A stretch of DNA of 64,000 nt. It comes from Providencia rettgeri. GTDB taxonomy: Bacteria > Pseudomonadota > Gammaproteobacteria > Enterobacterales > Enterobacteriaceae. Every line of letters begins with the position of its first letter. Within the stretch, counting starts at the first letter, position 1. Where the stretch lies: positions 3,316,501 through 3,380,500 of the forward strand of contig UGTZ01000001.1 of NCBI GenBank assembly GCA_900455085.1, written 5' to 3'. The notes under the pieces were generated by a model. It made no database searches and was not told the origin of the DNA. It was given only the letters and a program-made list of their open reading frames with translations. A program made the position numbers and the translations under genes. This document shows positions 37,015 to 45,654 of the stretch, in pieces.

Positions 37015-37029
37015 ATGTCCTAATGACAA
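37015..37029. promoter_or_regulatory. GTC-N5-GAC palindrome 3 (candidate NrtR operator)
   Basis: ATGTCCTAATGACAA, overlapping a possible -35 (TGACAA) of the regulator gene, with TATGAT 15 bases on. This suits autorepression. Confidence 0.55.
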
Positions 37030-37091
37030 TAACTATATTTATCTGTATGATTTCCCCCTAAACTTCACCTTTGAATTTGAGTGGTAACAAT

Positions 37092-37806
37092 ATGAATGAA
37101 AAAGAATTTCTTGCTAGCTATGACAGAAAGGATTATTTATCACCTTTACTCACTGTCGATGCCGTTTTGTTTGCTTACCATGAAAACACGTTGAAGGTAT
37201 TACTGGTTGAACGAGCTAGTTTCCCCGAAAAGGGGAAATGGGGGTTTGCCGGGAGGATTTATTGATGAGCAACATGATCAAACCTTAGAAGAAGCTATTT
37301 TACGTAAACTAAAAGAAAAAACAGGCGTGATCCCCCCTTATATTGAGCAGCTTTGTACAGTTGGAAACCACCAGCGTGATCCACGCGGTTGGTCTGTCAC
37401 TGTTTGTTATACGGCTCTAATTGCTTACCAAGCCTGTGAAGCCCATATTGATACAGTAGATTCTGTCAGGTGGGTCTCTATTGATGAAATAGATCAGCTT
37501 TCTCTTGCGTTCGACCATTTTAAACTCTATCAACAAGCGAGAGAACGTCTAAAGCAAAAATCACTTTATTCGATAGTTCCAGGCTTTGCATTACCTGAAG
37601 TTTTTACCTTAGCTGAACTTCAACATGTCCATGAAGTTCTGATTGGTAAGCCCCTGCAAAATAAATCATTTAGGCGCCGACTTGAACAAGCGGATTTGTT
37701 GATTGATACTGGAGAGAAACGCCATGAGCGCGGTCGCCCTGCTAATTTATATCGCTTAAAACCACAATCAGCGGATTACCGGTTTATTCGTAATTTGGAA
37801 TTTTAA
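37092..37806 (+). pseudogene. NrtR-like Nudix transcriptional regulator, frameshifted as read
   Basis: Nudix domain fused to a C-terminal winged helix, the architecture of NrtR regulators of NAD metabolism, which sense ADP-ribose or related ligands. The Nudix box is degenerate: after GGFIDEQHDQTLEEAIL it reads RKLKEKTG where catalytic enzymes have RELxEExG, losing two glutamates, as expected for a sensor rather than a hydrolase. The C-terminal part (FRRRLEQADLL, ERGRPANLYRL) is the DNA-binding domain. The frame breaks at TTT 37245-37247; one T fewer restores GKWGLPGGFIDE and gives 237 residues. The start ATG is at 37092. Confidence 0.82.
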
Positions 37807-37854
37807 TTGTTGAAATGCCTGATAAATCAATATTATCAGGCGTTGCAATGAATG

Positions 37855-38382
37855 TTATTGGCAAATCGCAGGGGTCACAATATAAGTAAAAATGAGTTTG
37901 TTGGACTTATGGTAATTATGCGTAATGCCTTCAGGGAACATTCCATGCAAAATATCCATACCTGCATTTTTACCACAGTAGTTGCGGTTCAAAATTTCAC
38001 GCATATTTTGCTGCCAGCTATCGCCTTCCAATACGTTATCAGGGATCCCTTTGATGGTGTATTGGTAAAATAACATGCCATTTTTCGCGGTGACTTCAGT
38101 CAATAGAGTCACATCATCAATCAGCATAGGTAATGATTCAGCCATGTCAGACAGAAAAATGCCCCGTAACATCATTGGGTCATCATCGCCTTTTGCATTA
38201 AAGGCATTAATTTTATCTTCTGTTGAATTAGCTTTTATTTCATCATAACGCTGTTCTATTTGTGAATTTTCGATCGTTCCTGACGGTTGTTCCGGTACTG
38301 TTTTCTCTTCCACCTCAGGGGAACATCCCGCGATTAGTATCACACCTAAAAATAATCCAACCACTTTTTTAAACATAGCCAT
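37855..38382 (-). CDS. hypothetical lipoprotein
   Basis: A 175-residue exported lipoprotein of unknown function. It has a signal sequence with lipobox LIAGC (near residue 20), then an acidic linker and a folded part with two cysteines (NRNYCGKN and the C-terminal TPAICQ) that could form a disulfide. The ATG at 38382 has AGGTG upstream; a GTG at 38391 is a less likely start. It lies just downstream of scsD on the same strand, so it may be co-transcribed with the scs genes. I do not recognise the family. Confidence 0.65.
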   Translation of the reverse strand: MAMFKKVVGLFLGVILIAGCSPEVEEKTVPEQPSGTIENSQIEQRYDEIKANSTEDKINAFNAKGDDDPMMLRGIFLSDMAESLPMLIDDVTLLTEVTAKNGMLFYQYTIKGIPDNVLEGDSWQQNMREILNRNYCGKNAGMDILHGMFPEGITHNYHKSNKLIFTYIVTPAICQ

Positions 38383-38492
38383 CCCATTCACCTATTTTAT
38401 TATTTATATAGCCGAATGAGTTTACCATAATGATAAATTAAACTTATAGGCAGAAAAATCCCCTTTTTTAGCCCAAAGGGGATGATAGAAAA

Positions 38493-38993
38493 CTAAAAAG
38501 ATGCCAACCACATACGCATTTTTAAGCCATAAGAACTCGTCCAACCCGATGTAAAACTGACTAGCTCACCGTTATCAATCACCATAAAAGTGGGCGTCGC
38601 ACTGACCCCAACCGCATTGGAAAGTTGCCCGCTTATATCGTTGATCACAGGAAAGGTTAGCTCCTTGTTTTCCATCCCCTTGATTAAGCGAGATGTTTCA
38701 CCTGAACGTATCGCTACCGAAATAATTGGCATACCTGATTGGCTTAATTCTGATACCGTTGGCGAAGTCAAATTACAGACCCCACACCACGTCGCCCAGA
38801 AATAAACCAATATCGGTTTTTCTTTACTTAACTCTGCCAATGAAACCGTCTCACCGTTGGCCAGAGTGTGTTGTTCCAATAATACAGGCGCAAGGGTTTG
38901 TGGCTTGCGCCATAAATCCATCACTGTAAAGGCAATAAATAAAATAATTGCCAAAACAATAATTTCTTTAGACCATTTTTTTATTTTATTCAT
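38493..38993 (-). CDS. scsD: ScsD thioredoxin-like membrane-anchored protein
   Basis: Inner-membrane anchored thioredoxin-fold protein of the suppressor-of-copper-sensitivity system; 166 residues. One N-terminal membrane helix (EIIVLAIILFIAFTVMDLW) precedes a periplasmic TlpA/ResA-like domain with the active site FWATWCGVCNLTSP (near 70) and the cis-Pro loop VSATPTFMVI. Its start is 387 bases from the scsC stop, an unusually wide gap filled by a 36-bp tandem repeat and an ERIC. Confidence 0.88.
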   Translation of the reverse strand: MNKIKKWSKEIIVLAIILFIAFTVMDLWRKPQTLAPVLLEQHTLANGETVSLAELSKEKPILVYFWATWCGVCNLTSPTVSELSQSGMPIISVAIRSGETSRLIKGMENKELTFPVINDISGQLSNAVGVSATPTFMVIDNGELVSFTSGWTSSYGLKMRMWLASF

Positions 38994-39102
38994 ATAGTTG
39001 CTTACCTATTTGGTATCAAATAGTACAAATCAATGATGTAAGAAACCAAAACATCCACTTAAAATGAATGCTTTAGCATTTAATTAAATATTTGTTTTCC
39101 TA

Positions 39103-39247
39103 TCCTCTAATTCTAGAGTTTTGGATTGTTTAATCTTTATCCTCTAATTTTAGAGTTTGGATTGTTTAATCTTTATCCTCTAATTCTAGAGTTTGGATTA
39201 TTTAATCTTTATCCTCTAATTTTAGAGTTTGGATTATTTAATCTTTA
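39103..39247. repeat. 36-bp tandem repeat, four units
   Basis: Four head-to-tail units (37, 36, 36, 36 bp) starting at 39103, 39140, 39176 and 39212. Each begins with the palindrome CTCTAATT(C/T)TAGAG and continues GTTTGGATT(G/A)TTTAATCTTTA. The centre base alternates C, T, C, T. The array runs directly into an ERIC whose first bases (TCCTCTA) match the start of a fifth unit. There are no spacers, so it is not CRISPR. Confidence 0.92.
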
Positions 39248-39371
39248 TCCTCTAAATAATTCGCGTTGTGGCTAGGCGGCAAACGAGACTATTGTGGGGA
39301 GCATACACAAGTATGTGACTCACGTAGTCGAGAGCAGCCAACAACGCCACAGCGCGAAATATGACGAGGAT
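39247..39371 (+). repeat. ERIC element between scsC and scsD
   Basis: A full copy with ends ATCCTC ... GAGGAT, core GGAGCATACACAAGTATGTG and GCAGCCAACAACGCCACAG. It ends nine bases before the scsC stop codon region. Confidence 0.88.
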
Positions 39372-39379
39372 AACGAGGA

Positions 39380-40111
39380 TTATTTGAGCTTAGCCAACTG
39401 CTCCTTCACTACCGCCTCAAACTGCTGTGCATCAATAGCACCTGGGATCAACTCATCACCTACCAATGTTGCTGGCGTACCATTCACACCCAATTTCTCT
39501 GCCAATATCATATTGGTGCGAATGCCATCACGGCTCTTATCACTGGCTTTCAGTTTATCGTTTCCTGTCGCTTTAAGCGCATCTTTGATATTGGCATCTG
39601 ATAGCATGCCTTGTTTTTGCATAAATTTGTGGTGTAGAGCTTCAAATGCTTTCGGGTCTTCTTGCCACAGCGTCATGGTTAACTGAGCTGAATCCATTGA
39701 AGTCTGGCCTTTAAATGGTAAGTATTTAATTACCACAGCCACATCATCAGGGTATTTTTTCACAAGATCCATCAGTTGTGGGTCGAAACGCTTACAGAAT
39801 GGGCAGTTAAAATCAGTAAAATTAACCAAAACTAACTTGGCATCTTTTTTACCGATACGCGGGCTGGTTGGGTCATTAAACAAAGCATCGTGCTCCGCTT
39901 TTAACGTTTCTTTCATTTGGGCTTGTTGTCTTTCCCCTTGTTTAGCTTGCAGGGCAACAATCGCTTCTTCCAAAATTTCTGGGTTTTCAATCAAAGTATC
40001 ACGCACTAATTTACGCACTTGCGCTTCTTGGTCTGCACTTAAAGGTGCCGCTTGTGCTACTGACCCCATCATTAGCGACGAAAATAAAACGGCTAAGATT
40101 GTTTTTTTCAT
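39380..40111 (-). CDS. scsC: ScsC DsbA-like thiol-disulfide protein
   Basis: Periplasmic thioredoxin-fold protein; 243 residues with a signal peptide (LAVLFSSLMMGSVAQA). The active site is NCPFCKRF (near 125), and the cis-Pro loop is NGTPATLVG. Between signal and catalytic domain lies a ~60-residue charged helical stretch (AQVRKLVRDTLIENPEILEE ...). In Proteus mirabilis ScsC the equivalent stalk trimerises the protein into a disulfide isomerase, and the length here fits that type rather than the shorter Salmonella ScsC. The ATG overlaps the scsB stop (ATGA). Confidence 0.9.
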   Translation of the reverse strand: MKKTILAVLFSSLMMGSVAQAAPLSADQEAQVRKLVRDTLIENPEILEEAIVALQAKQGERQQAQMKETLKAEHDALFNDPTSPRIGKKDAKLVLVNFTDFNCPFCKRFDPQLMDLVKKYPDDVAVVIKYLPFKGQTSMDSAQLTMTLWQEDPKAFEALHHKFMQKQGMLSDANIKDALKATGNDKLKASDKSRDGIRTNMILAEKLGVNGTPATLVGDELIPGAIDAQQFEAVVKEQLAKLK

Positions 40112-42180
40112 TTTGTGGCTCCTTTGGCCTGATTCATAACGGATATTAGCGATTCACGGTCAAGTATTGTTGACAGTACTTCGCCTTCGGCCAAGTTAGG
40201 GCCATAAATTTGATTAAATGGAACAGCGACCTGCCCACGTTTTTGTAGAAATGCTGTAATTTCAGGTGAAGGTTTGGTCCAATCACCCCGTAAAGCAACA
40301 ACATCAGGTTCACTAAGTAGCTGTTGGATATCATCTCTCAGTAGTACATTGTATTTATTTGCCTTACAAGTCACACACCATTCAGCAGTAACATCAATAA
40401 AGACGCGCTTGTTATCCGCCAGCGCAGCCGTAATCGCTTGCTCAGTCAAAGGTTGCCAATTTACGGTATCTTTAACGAGAGAACGGCTGCCGGAATGCTG
40501 TTCTTGCGTCATCCAAACAAACCCACCAGCAAAAACGGCAAATAATATGAATGGCAAGATAGCTGCCCTTACACCTCGTTTTATCGCGATAAAAACAACT
40601 AATAATACTAAGAAAATGACAGCAATCGCCGTCGAAGTAGGCACACCAAAATGTGGTATTAATAAGCTAATTAACCATAAGCTAGATACCAGCATCATTA
40701 ACCCTAGTATGGCGCGTAATTTCAGCATCCACATACCTGGTTTTGGTAGTAAGCGAGAGATAGCCGGAAAAGCAGCGATCAGTAACCACGGTAAACTCAT
40801 ACCGATACCTAATGCGGTGAAGATCAACCACAACTCTTCCATCGGCGCTGCCAGTGCAAATGCTACGGCTGTGCCCAAAAATGGTGCAGAGCAAGGTGTT
40901 GCCAATAATGTCGCGAATACCCCTTGCCAAAAATGACCGCTGCTACCATGCCCCCCAGCTGTTGCCAAGCGTGTATTGGCCTTGCTACCTAAGTTGATTT
41001 CAAATAAGCCAAATAAATTTGCAGTAAATAGCGCTGTTACCAATACCATAAAACCGATAAACCATGGGTTTTGGAACTGAATACCCCAACCAACAGCTTG
41101 TTGACCGACTCGTAATAACGTCATCAATAGCGCCAGTAACCAAAAGGAAACTAAAATACCAAGAGATGACAATAAAAACTGACGGCGAATGGTATTTTGC
41201 TCACCATGAGGCACCATCAATACAGAGCCAAGTTTCATCGCTAACACAGGCAGAACGCATGGCATCAGATTAAGGATCAAGCCCCCCAAAAGTGCAAATA
41301 GCATCACCTGCCATAACGAAGCACCACTCACTTTTGATGCTATCGTGCCAGTAAATGTACTCACTTGATGACTAATTTGCTGCGAAATTTCGCCATCTGC
41401 AACCACAAAAGAAACTGTTTTACCGGTTAAATCGGGAGACTCGCCTCCCCAATCATCACCAACATCTATTGTTGCTGTTAAATGATTGCCTGTTGTCTCT
41501 ATTACAGGCACGCCTAATGCTGCACCTTCAACCACATCAGTAAAAATGTTAGGTTGTTCCCACGAATTTCCTGAACTTTTTTGTAATTCAATGATTAGCT
41601 TATCATTGGTAAAGCCAACTTTGGTTTGCTCTACTAAGCCACTAGATGGTGGAACCGCCCCTTTGGCTTGGTTAAATGCCCAAGTAAAGTCAGCAGGAGC
41701 TGGCTCTGTTAAATCGAGTTCAAACGGGTAATCGGTTAAAATACACACATTACTGCAGGTTGATAACGTGAGTGTTCCAGCAAGTTTATCGAGCTTTTCA
41801 TTACTTGTGACTGTAATGGGGAAAACAATATCTCCCATATAGCCTTGAGTTGAAACACCCGCGACATCAAAGCGACCAGGTGTTGGCCATTGCCAATCTG
41901 TTGATTCAACAGGTGACGACCATACAATTTCAGGTGCGACTCCGCCTTCGCCAGGCGAACGCCAATAGGTTTTCCACCCGTCATCAAGTTTTACATCGAG
42001 CAAAATGTCGATTTTGCCATTTTCCTGTGCCGAACTTAATAACCTGACCTGCGCATGCCGTGGAGTGTTGTCATTCATCCACCCCGTATTCGCAGGTTGC
42101 AACCACCCCGTATCTGCAGCGTATAAACTGCTCGAAAATAGTGCAAAAAATATAAAAAATGAATTAATTAAAAAACGCAT
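40108..42180 (-). CDS. scsB: ScsB thiol:disulfide interchange membrane protein
   Basis: DsbD-family electron carrier that reduces ScsC using cytosolic thioredoxin. The 690-residue protein has a signal peptide, an N-terminal periplasmic domain with CSNVC (near 150), a membrane domain of about eight spans with the two redox Cys in LMPCVLPVLAMK and ATPCSAPFLG, and a C-terminal thioredoxin-like domain with EWCVTCKANK. GGAGGAAACA precedes the ATG. It overlaps scsC by four bases. Confidence 0.92.
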   Translation of the reverse strand: MRFLINSFFIFFALFSSSLYAADTGWLQPANTGWMNDNTPRHAQVRLLSSAQENGKIDILLDVKLDDGWKTYWRSPGEGGVAPEIVWSSPVESTDWQWPTPGRFDVAGVSTQGYMGDIVFPITVTSNEKLDKLAGTLTLSTCSNVCILTDYPFELDLTEPAPADFTWAFNQAKGAVPPSSGLVEQTKVGFTNDKLIIELQKSSGNSWEQPNIFTDVVEGAALGVPVIETTGNHLTATIDVGDDWGGESPDLTGKTVSFVVADGEISQQISHQVSTFTGTIASKVSGASLWQVMLFALLGGLILNLMPCVLPVLAMKLGSVLMVPHGEQNTIRRQFLLSSLGILVSFWLLALLMTLLRVGQQAVGWGIQFQNPWFIGFMVLVTALFTANLFGLFEINLGSKANTRLATAGGHGSSGHFWQGVFATLLATPCSAPFLGTAVAFALAAPMEELWLIFTALGIGMSLPWLLIAAFPAISRLLPKPGMWMLKLRAILGLMMLVSSLWLISLLIPHFGVPTSTAIAVIFLVLLVVFIAIKRGVRAAILPFILFAVFAGGFVWMTQEQHSGSRSLVKDTVNWQPLTEQAITAALADNKRVFIDVTAEWCVTCKANKYNVLLRDDIQQLLSEPDVVALRGDWTKPSPEITAFLQKRGQVAVPFNQIYGPNLAEGEVLSTILDRESLISVMNQAKGATK

Positions 42181-42228
42181 TGTTTCCTCCAGAATAAATT
42201 ACACAAACGAGTCCCTATCCGTTGTGTG

Positions 42229-42645
42229 CTAATTCCGAAGATTACAAAATTGTAAGTGTCGTCTGACTCTTGGAGGGGCATGCTTCTCTTCATTATTTGC
42301 TCTAGATATAAATAGATTAGTACAAAATAAAGTTAGCGCAGCCAAAGAAAGAAACATGAAGAAGAATGGTTCAAGAACAGCAGGTAGCAAAGTCATTAAT
42401 GACTTAGCACTCAGTTCACAGCTGGAAAGATGTGTACCGCTGCTATCACTTTGTTTTACCTGTGATTGATCGATATAAGAAACGTGAGTACCCGTGTTAA
42501 TTTGTGCTTGCGCTAATACATCTGGCACAAAAAAATTGGCGAGCAAACGCTCTCCGACGGCACGTTGATTCATACAAACCAATACCATCAGACAGGCGAA
42601 TATCACTAATCCTTTACCTAATTTTAAATGCCTGTTCATGCGCAT
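42229..42645 (-). CDS. scsA: ScsA copper-sensitivity suppressor protein
   Basis: First gene of the scs operon; 138 residues. It has an N-terminal hydrophobic helix (GLVIFACLMVLVCMNQRAV), a periplasmic stretch with one Cys (LSSCELSAK), a second hydrophobic segment (FFFMFLSLAALTLFCTNLF) and a basic tail. Weakly conserved copper-resistance family; identification rests on the position 48 bases before scsB and the two-helix layout. Another in-frame ATG lies six bases in. Confidence 0.75.
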   Translation of the reverse strand: MRMNRHLKLGKGLVIFACLMVLVCMNQRAVGERLLANFFVPDVLAQAQINTGTHVSYIDQSQVKQSDSSGTHLSSCELSAKSLMTLLPAVLEPFFFMFLSLAALTLFCTNLFISRANNEEKHAPPRVRRHLQFCNLRN

Positions 42646-43221
42646 CTTGGTATAACTTCCTGAAATAACACTAATTATGCGACTTTGACAACCATAACGA
42701 TAAAAACCTATCTTTGACTAATACCGTTACCCCATCTATAAGTTAAATAGAGGTTACATCTTACACAGCAAAACATTCCGTACAAGTGCCATCAGCTAAC
42801 TTTACAAATATCACCCTCTTTTTCAGTAAACAAAAATGCAGTTCTACCAAAACTAGGCACGCAAATTGCTTTATCTAATATATGGCATGAAACGAAGATA
42901 ACTTGCACCTTAACAGTGCATGATTATCAGTTTAAGACAATTTTAGATGGTAAATCACCATGTTAGTGCGGTAATTCAAAAATTACCCAAATAATATGCG
43001 AGACAGCTCCCGAAATTGAAACAATTCGTTTTCATTAATTAACAAATTTAATTACTTTTTAACAACAATAAAACATATAGCGGATAATCGCGGAATTGTC
43101 TAAATCTGCGAAATATTTGCAAACACAACACTACGAAACCACAGTAATTCAGGCGTTATCTCGCGATAGCACCTTAAAAATTACAACGGGTTTACACCGA
43201 TGTTCTAAAGGAGTTGTAACT
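42646..43221. other. scsA-gltI divergent spacer
   Basis: 576 AT-rich bases without a convincing gene. An open frame entering gltI from 43096 lacks a ribosome site and a signal peptide, so I treat it as leader. I looked for CpxR (GTAAA-N5-GTAAA) and CueR-type sites and found neither. Confidence 0.5.
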
Positions 43222-44115
43222 ATGCGTATAAGTAAACTTGTATTATCGATGATGATTTTAGGTGCAACCTGCGCAGTCCAAGCAGAGGAGTTAAACGGCA
43301 CCCTGAAAAAAATCAAAGACAACGGTGTAATAGTTGTTGGTCATCGTGAATCTTCCGTACCTTTCTCTTACTATGATAATAGCCAGAAAGTGGTTGGTTA
43401 CTCACAGGATTATTCAAATGCCATTGTTGATGCAGTGAAGAAAAAATTAAACATGCCTGATCTGCAAGTCAAACTCATTCCAATCACATCACAAAACCGT
43501 ATTCCACTCCTGCAAAATGGCACATTTGATTTTGAATGTGGTTCAACAACCAATAATGTAGAAAGACAAAAACAAGCCGCTTTCTCTAACACAATCTTTG
43601 TGGTTGGGACGCGCTTACTCACTAAAGGTGACTCTGGTGTGAAAGACTTTGCTGACTTAGCCGGTAAAAATGTCGTCGTGACCTCAGGTACAACTTCTGA
43701 AATTCTGTTGAATCAGTTAAATGATGAAAAAAATATGAAAATGCGCATTATCAGCGCGAAAGACCATGGTGATTCGTTCCGTACCTTAGAATCAGGTCGT
43801 GCTGTTGCCTTTATGATGGACGATGCGTTGTTAGCAGGTGAGCGTGCAAAAGCGAAGAAACCGGATATCTGGGAAATCGTTGGTAAGCCGCAAACCGAAG
43901 AAGCTTATGGCTGTATGTTGCGTAAAGATGACCCTCAATTTAAAGCGCTTATCGATGAAACCATTGCAAATGCACAAACATCAGGTGTCGCTGAAAAATC
44001 CTTTGATCGTTGGTTCAACCAACCTATTCCTCCGAAAAATCTGAACCTGAAATTTACGTTATCCGATGAAATGAAAGCCTTATTTAAAGAACCAAATGAT
44101 AAAGCATTAAACTAA
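43222..44115 (+). CDS. gltI: glutamate/aspartate ABC transporter, periplasmic binding protein
   Basis: Periplasmic binding protein delivering glutamate and aspartate to GltJKL. It has 297 residues with a signal peptide (LVLSMMILGATCAVQA). The SBP family 3 fold is seen in GVIVVGHRESSVPFSYYDN, FDFECGSTTNNVERQK and VVTSGTTSE. The start at 43222 is set by AAAGGAG nine bases upstream and by the signal peptide; upstream in-frame codons are leader. Confidence 0.93.
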   Translation: MRISKLVLSMMILGATCAVQAEELNGTLKKIKDNGVIVVGHRESSVPFSYYDNSQKVVGYSQDYSNAIVDAVKKKLNMPDLQVKLIPITSQNRIPLLQNGTFDFECGSTTNNVERQKQAAFSNTIFVVGTRLLTKGDSGVKDFADLAGKNVVVTSGTTSEILLNQLNDEKNMKMRIISAKDHGDSFRTLESGRAVAFMMDDALLAGERAKAKKPDIWEIVGKPQTEEAYGCMLRKDDPQFKALIDETIANAQTSGVAEKSFDRWFNQPIPPKNLNLKFTLSDEMKALFKEPNDKALN

Positions 44116-44230
44116 TAAAAAGACAAACAGGGTATTACTGAAGTAAGAATTGCAAGGCGGTCGTTCCCCGCCTTGCATCCTCTTTTACGACAGTATTCGG
44201 GAATTTCATTGCCCACAGGAAGTCAATATT

Positions 44231-44972
44231 ATGTCTATTAATTGGAATTGGGGGGATTTTCCTTCAGGAAGCCCCGTTTGGGAATACCACCTACTTAGGG
44301 TGGTTAATATCTGGCCTCGAAGTCACCGTAACACTTTCTATTTGCGCCTGGATCATCGCATTTCTAGTTGGTTCATTTTTCGGTATTTTACGTACCGTAC
44401 CTAACCGCTTTTTAGCTTTTTTAGGTACCGCTTACGTAGAGTTATTCCGTAACGTACCGCTTATCGTACAATTTTTTACTTGGTATTTAGTTATTCCAGA
44501 ACTTCTCCCTCGTTCAATCGGGGATTGGTTTAAAATGGAATTAGATCCTAACTACCAATTCTTTATTTCCTCAATGCTTTGCCTTGGGTTATTCACCGCA
44601 GCACGAATGACTGAGCAAGTACGTGCAGCCATTCAGTCACTGCCTAGAGGGCAAAAAAGTGCCGCACTCGCAATGGGGCTCACTTTGCCACAAACCTATC
44701 GCTACGTTCTATTACCCAATGCCTATCGGGTCATTTTGCCACCAATGACCTCAGAAATGTTGAACTTGGTTAAAAACTCAGCCATTGCGTCAACCATTGG
44801 CTTAGTCGATATGGCGGCACAAGCAGGAAAGCTATTGGACTATTCTGCTCACGCATGGGAATCCTTTACCGCAATTACATTAGCTTATGTCGGTATTAAC
44901 GTCATTATCATGATTTTGATGACGTTATTAGAGCGCAAAGTTCGCTTACCAGGCACCATTGGAGGGCGATAA
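44231..44972 (+). pseudogene. gltJ: glutamate/aspartate ABC transporter permease GltJ, frameshifted as read
   Basis: Inner-membrane permease of GltIJKL. The frame breaks within the G6 run 44250-44255, 20 bases into the gene. One G fewer restores WNWGIFLQEAPFGNTTYLGW and gives 246 residues, exactly the E. coli length. The remainder is intact, with the HAAT permease region SAALAMGLTLPQTYRYVLLP. A homopolymer insertion error is likely; otherwise the transporter would be inactive. Confidence 0.92.
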
Positions 44973-44973
44973 A

Positions 44974-45654
44974 ATGATGTATGAATTTGATTGGAGCTCA
45001 ATTGCTCCGAGTATGCCCTTTTTAATCGATGGCTTCATTGTCACTGCGAAAATTACACTGACCGCGATAGTGGTGGGAATTTTGTGGGGAACGGTTTTGG
45101 CCGTGATGCGGTTATCCACATTCAAGCCAATCAGCTGGTTTGCAGCCCTGTATGTGAATACATTCCGTTCTATTCCGTTGGTTATGGTTTTGCTGTGGTT
45201 CTACTTAATCGTTCCTAGCTTATTACAAAATGTTCTAGGCTTATCACCAAAAAATGATATTCGTTTAATTTCTGCAATGATAGCCTTCTCTCTTTTTGAA
45301 GCAGCTTATTATTCTGAAATTATTCGTGCGGGTATTCAAAGTATTTCACGAGGACAAGCTTCTGCGGCGTTAGCTTTGGGAATGACAAATATGCAAACCA
45401 TGCGGCTCGTGGTATTACCGCAAGCCTTTAAAGCCATGGTGCCGCTGTTGTTAACTCAAGGAATTGTTCTGTTTCAGGACTCATCCCTCGTGTATGTACT
45501 CAGTTTGACAGACTTTTTCCGTACTGCCACCAATATTGGTGAGCGTGATGGGACACAAGTAGAGATGGTACTGTTTGCGGGTCTGGTGTACTTTATTATC
45601 AGTTTTGGCGCTTCTATGTTAGTGAATTATCTTAAGAAAAGGACTGTTTCATGA
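44974..45654 (+). CDS. gltK: glutamate/aspartate ABC transporter permease GltK
   Basis: Second permease of GltIJKL; 226 residues (224 in E. coli). Five or so membrane helices and the EAA-like loop (SAALALGMTNMQTMRLVVLPQ) contact the ATPase GltL. The start is the ATG at 44974 with GGAGG eight bases before; an adjacent ATG at 44977 is equally possible. It overlaps gltL by four bases (ATGA). Confidence 0.93.
   Translation: MMYEFDWSSIAPSMPFLIDGFIVTAKITLTAIVVGILWGTVLAVMRLSTFKPISWFAALYVNTFRSIPLVMVLLWFYLIVPSLLQNVLGLSPKNDIRLISAMIAFSLFEAAYYSEIIRAGIQSISRGQASAALALGMTNMQTMRLVVLPQAFKAMVPLLLTQGIVLFQDSSLVYVLSLTDFFRTATNIGERDGTQVEMVLFAGLVYFIISFGASMLVNYLKKRTVS

Noticed and set aside
39103..39247. CRISPR array
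   Set aside because: The 36-bp units are contiguous with no spacers and no cas genes nearby.
39294..39686. Open frame starting MGSIHKYVTHVVESSQQ
   Set aside because: Its first part is translated ERIC sequence and the rest is antisense to scsC.
42646..43221. CpxR or CueR-type copper-stress site for scsA
   Set aside because: Only single TTTAC or GTAAA half-sites occur and no CueR-like palindrome is seen.
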